The notes under the pieces were generated by a model, which saw only the letters and a program-made list of their open reading frames with translations, ran no database searches and was not told the origin of the DNA. A stretch of DNA of 64,000 nt from Peptococcaceae bacterium CEB3 (GTDB lineage: Bacteria > Bacillota > Desulfitobacteriia > Desulfitobacteriales > Desulfitobacteriaceae), in assembly GCA_001029295.1 (NCBI GenBank), contig LDXJ01000064.1:372001-436000 (forward strand), read 5' to 3'. The translations under genes and the position numbers were made by a program. Position 1 is the first letter of the stretch, and each line of letters starts with the position of its first letter. Shown here piece by piece: positions 61,903 to 64,000 of the stretch.

Positions 61903-62607
61903 ATGCATTCTACTCATAATCTTGTTATCGAAGATGATATTGAGATAAATCAACTAGTGGCTAAATACTTGCAAAAAGAGGGATTCGAGACAAATTCCGT
62001 TTACGATGGTAGAGAAGCCCTGTCTTATATTGCCAATCAGGAATACCAACTTATAATTCTAGACTTGATGTTGCCTAAAGTTGATGGTCAGGAAGTCCTG
62101 CGCAGAATTCGCGAAAAGAAGACCATCCCGGTGATTATTCTGTCCGCTAAAGATACAGAAATGGATAAAATACTGGGTTTAGGGCTTGGGGCGGATGATT
62201 ATATGACCAAGCCCTTTACGATCGGAGAGTTGATCGCAAGAGTCAAAGCTCAGCTTCGCCGGTACACGGATTTTAATCTGAATACTAATGGTGCCGAATC
62301 CAAGGTCTTGAAGCACGGCGATCTTGAGCTCGATACCGGTACATATGAGGTTACAGTGGACGGACTAAAAAAATCCTTAAGCGCCAAGGAGTTCGCCATC
62401 CTGAAACTATTCGTGTCAAATCCCACCCGCGTCTTTACCAAATCCCAGATCTTCCAAGCCGTTTGGCAGGAAGAGAGCCTGACCGATGATAATACCGTCA
62501 TGGTGCACATAAGCAGGCTACGGACTAAAATAGAGAGAGACCCATCCAACCCCGTGTACATCCAGACTGTGTGGGGTTTTGGCTACAAACTGGGCGAGGG
62601 GTGTTAG
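61903..62607 (+). CDS. OmpR-type response regulator
   Basis: This 234-residue regulator has a complete receiver (EDD near residue 10, the aspartate in LIILDLMLPKVDG, the lysine in YMTKPFT) and a winged-helix DNA-binding domain (ending TVWGFGYKLGEGC). I use the ATG at 61903 behind GAGGTGGGGG. It overlaps nothing but lies one base before the kinase start. With the downstream ABC exporter this resembles antimicrobial-peptide sensing modules. Confidence 0.93.
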   Translation: MHSTHNLVIEDDIEINQLVAKYLQKEGFETNSVYDGREALSYIANQEYQLIILDLMLPKVDGQEVLRRIREKKTIPVIILSAKDTEMDKILGLGLGADDYMTKPFTIGELIARVKAQLRRYTDFNLNTNGAESKVLKHGDLELDTGTYEVTVDGLKKSLSAKEFAILKLFVSNPTRVFTKSQIFQAVWQEESLTDDNTVMVHISRLRTKIERDPSNPVYIQTVWGFGYKLGEGC

Positions 62608-62608
62608 C

Positions 62609-63532
62609 ATGCTGAACCTCGCTCTTTTTCTTGTTCTCATATCCCTCGGCATCTTTCTCTTTCTACGATACTTCCATCTGCTACATCAATTGAAAAAGAT
62701 AACGCAGATAACGAGGGAAATCCAGGCAGGTAATATTAATTTGCGTTACCGGCTGCGCACGCCCCAGAAGGACCTGGAGGATCTGGGCGGAGAGCTAAAC
62801 AGGATGGTGGACCACTTTCAGAATGCTTTTGAACGGACCAGATTCTTAGAGGAAGAGCGCAAGAGGATGATTGCCAATATCTCACACGACCTGCGCACAC
62901 CTTTGACCTCTTTACTGGGATACTTGGAAGCGTTGCAACATGACGAAACCCTGACAGTAGAGGAAAAAGAAAGGTTTCTTCTCATAGCGGCCCAAAAAGG
63001 GAAGGACTTACGGTCGTTATTGCAGGATTTTTTTGAACTGGCTAGGCTGGAAGAGGACGATTCCACACCGGAAATTCGCAGAGTTAATCTAGCGGAGATC
63101 GTGCCTGAGGTTCTCGTCGGATTGTATCCTGATTTTATGCAGGCTGGGATTACCCCTGTGGTTGGGATCCCCGATGCTCCTCTTCATGTGCGGGGAGATG
63201 CGGCCTACCTTCGGCGCATCTTAAACAACCTTCTGACCAATGCCTTGCGCTACGGCCTGGAAGGGAAGGAGATCGGTATCGGCATTCGCGAGGAAGCGGG
63301 CCTGGTCTGGATAGACGTTTGGGATAGAGGCAAGGGTATCTCGGCTCAAGACCTGCCCCATGTTTTTGAGCGCTTGTATACCGGCGAGGCTTCGAGGAAT
63401 ACTTCCCTCCGGGGCACCGGTCTGGGGTTGACCATCACCAAGAACCTGGTCGAAAAACAGGGCGGTCAGATCACTGTAACCAGCACACCCAATGAGAAAA
63501 CAATTTTCTCTTTTTACCTAATCAAGAGTTAA
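62609..63532 (+). CDS. Sensor histidine kinase
   Basis: This 307-residue kinase has one membrane segment (about residues 3-20), a HAMP-like linker, HisKA with NISHDLRTPLTSLLGYLEAL and an ATPase domain with NNLLTNALRYG, DRGKGISAQDLP and GTGLGLTIT. It has no large extracytoplasmic sensor domain, like intramembrane-sensing kinases that detect stress through an ABC transporter. The ATG at 62609 has GAGGGGTG upstream. Confidence 0.92.
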   Translation: MLNLALFLVLISLGIFLFLRYFHLLHQLKKITQITREIQAGNINLRYRLRTPQKDLEDLGGELNRMVDHFQNAFERTRFLEEERKRMIANISHDLRTPLTSLLGYLEALQHDETLTVEEKERFLLIAAQKGKDLRSLLQDFFELARLEEDDSTPEIRRVNLAEIVPEVLVGLYPDFMQAGITPVVGIPDAPLHVRGDAAYLRRILNNLLTNALRYGLEGKEIGIGIREEAGLVWIDVWDRGKGISAQDLPHVFERLYTGEASRNTSLRGTGLGLTITKNLVEKQGGQITVTSTPNEKTIFSFYLIKS

Positions 63533-63551
63533 ACAATATTTATTTAAAAAT

Positions 63552-63569
63552 TTAAGGATTTTGTAAGGA
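63552..63569 (+). promoter_or_regulatory. Candidate response-regulator boxes
   Basis: TTAAGGA (63552-63558) and GTAAGGA (63563-63569) form direct repeats 11 bases apart, one helical turn, in front of the ABC gene. That spacing is usual for OmpR-type regulators. Confidence 0.4.
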
Positions 63570-63628
63570 ACTTTTAAATGGCTTGAAAGAACTGTTGTGT
63601 ATACTATGCTTCGAAAGGAGTGATTTCC

Positions 63629-64000
63629 GTGGGCTTTTGTTTACGAACCCATCATTTGACCAAACGCTACGGAGAAAAAGCAGTAGTTCATGACATTAAC
63701 CTGAGCATCAGGACTGGAGATATCTACGGTTTTTTGGGACAGAACGGTGCAGGCAAGACGACCACGCTGCGGATGCTCATGGGACTGATCCGGCCTTCGG
63801 CTGGAGAGATCGAACTATTCGGCGCAGGGTTGAAGGGTAGCAGGGCTATGGCTTTGGAGCGCGTCGGCGCTATTATCGAGTACCCAGGGTTTTATCTCAA
63901 CCTGAGCGCAGCAGAAAATCTGGAGATTCATCGCCGCCTCATGGGTATGGGCAACAAGGAATGCATTGATGAGGTTCTAACTACTGTTGGCTTGCTCGAT
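63629..64000 (+). CDS. ABC exporter ATP-binding protein (partial)
   Basis: Translation from the GTG at 63629, behind AAAGGAGTG, runs open to the window edge for 124 codons. It shows GFLGQNGAGKTTTLRMLMGL (Walker A) and family sequence of bacitracin/lantibiotic-type ABC-2 exporters. It follows the two-component pair and is probably its target. Confidence 0.92.
   Translation, partial: MGFCLRTHHLTKRYGEKAVVHDINLSIRTGDIYGFLGQNGAGKTTTLRMLMGLIRPSAGEIELFGAGLKGSRAMALERVGAIIEYPGFYLNLSAAENLEIHRRLMGMGNKECIDEVLTTVGLLD

Overview
The window comes from a GC-rich, anaerobic, probably spore-forming low-G+C-lineage Firmicute. A Clostridia member of the Peptococcaceae/Desulfitobacteriales type is the best guess. 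The evidence is a complete CODH/acetyl-CoA synthase cluster, DnaD and DnaI primosome genes, Shine-Dalgarno-led TTG/GTG starts, a b558-type SdhCAB and bifurcating-type Etf/FixCX genes. No species is claimed.

Layout. 1-1.2 kb: an FMN riboswitch on the minus strand whose gene lies off the left edge, a GNAT acetyltransferase and tRNA-Pro(CGG). 1.5-4.4 kb: a DegV protein, an Old Yellow Enzyme-type flavin oxidoreductase and glutamyl-Q tRNA(Asp) synthetase. 4.5-18.1 kb: the Wood-Ljungdahl carbonyl branch, cooC-acsA-acsB-acsC-acsV-acsD-acsE, then a terminator and two HdrA-like genes, one fused to an MvhD-like domain. 18.2-26.4 kb: a repeat-rich protein of unknown function, a DegS/DegU-like pair, a beta-CASP nuclease, an HD hydrolase, dnaD and dnaI. 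26.4-33.6 kb: an anchored protein, a PHP phosphoesterase, a sigma-54 activator with a Rossmann-type sensor domain, and a succinate dehydrogenase/fumarate reductase operon preceded by a consensus -24/-12 promoter. 33.7-42.3 kb: an ANTAR regulator with a degenerate receiver, OsmC, a phosphodiester glycosidase with a membrane-anchored partner, an NlpC/P60 hydrolase and a UPF0182 membrane protein. 42.5-50 kb: trxB under a CsoR/CstR-like operator, etfB-etfA-fixC-fixX, and larE-larB-larC with a half-length larC and no larA. 50-59.3 kb: a Met-rich LysM protein, a rhomboid protease, a class B PBP with PASTA, three tandem M42 aminopeptidases and an orphan hybrid-input histidine kinase. 59.5-64 kb: tRNA-Lys(CTT), a gene-poor stretch with one copy of a 90-bp dispersed repeat, an ABC ATPase without a permease, a small coiled-coil protein, an OmpR/histidine-kinase pair and the start of an ABC exporter.

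How the genes fit together. CODH/ACS with the corrinoid iron-sulfur protein, its methyltransferase and its ATP-dependent reactivator AcsV makes or cleaves acetyl-CoA using ferredoxin-level electrons. The HdrA-like pair, the Etf-FixCX complex and SdhCAB are electron-transfer modules that could connect ferredoxin, NADH and menaquinone pools. That connection is inferred from family knowledge. Regulation visible in the sequence includes a riboswitch, a sigma-54 promoter with its probable activator next door, a metal/persulfide-type operator and several two-component systems.

No CRISPR array, transposase, integrase or phage gene was seen. The most interesting leads are the sigma-54/Rossmann activator with the sdh promoter, the split HdrA/MvhD pair, the half-length larC without larA, the 90-bp dispersed repeat and the repeat protein at 18.2 kb.
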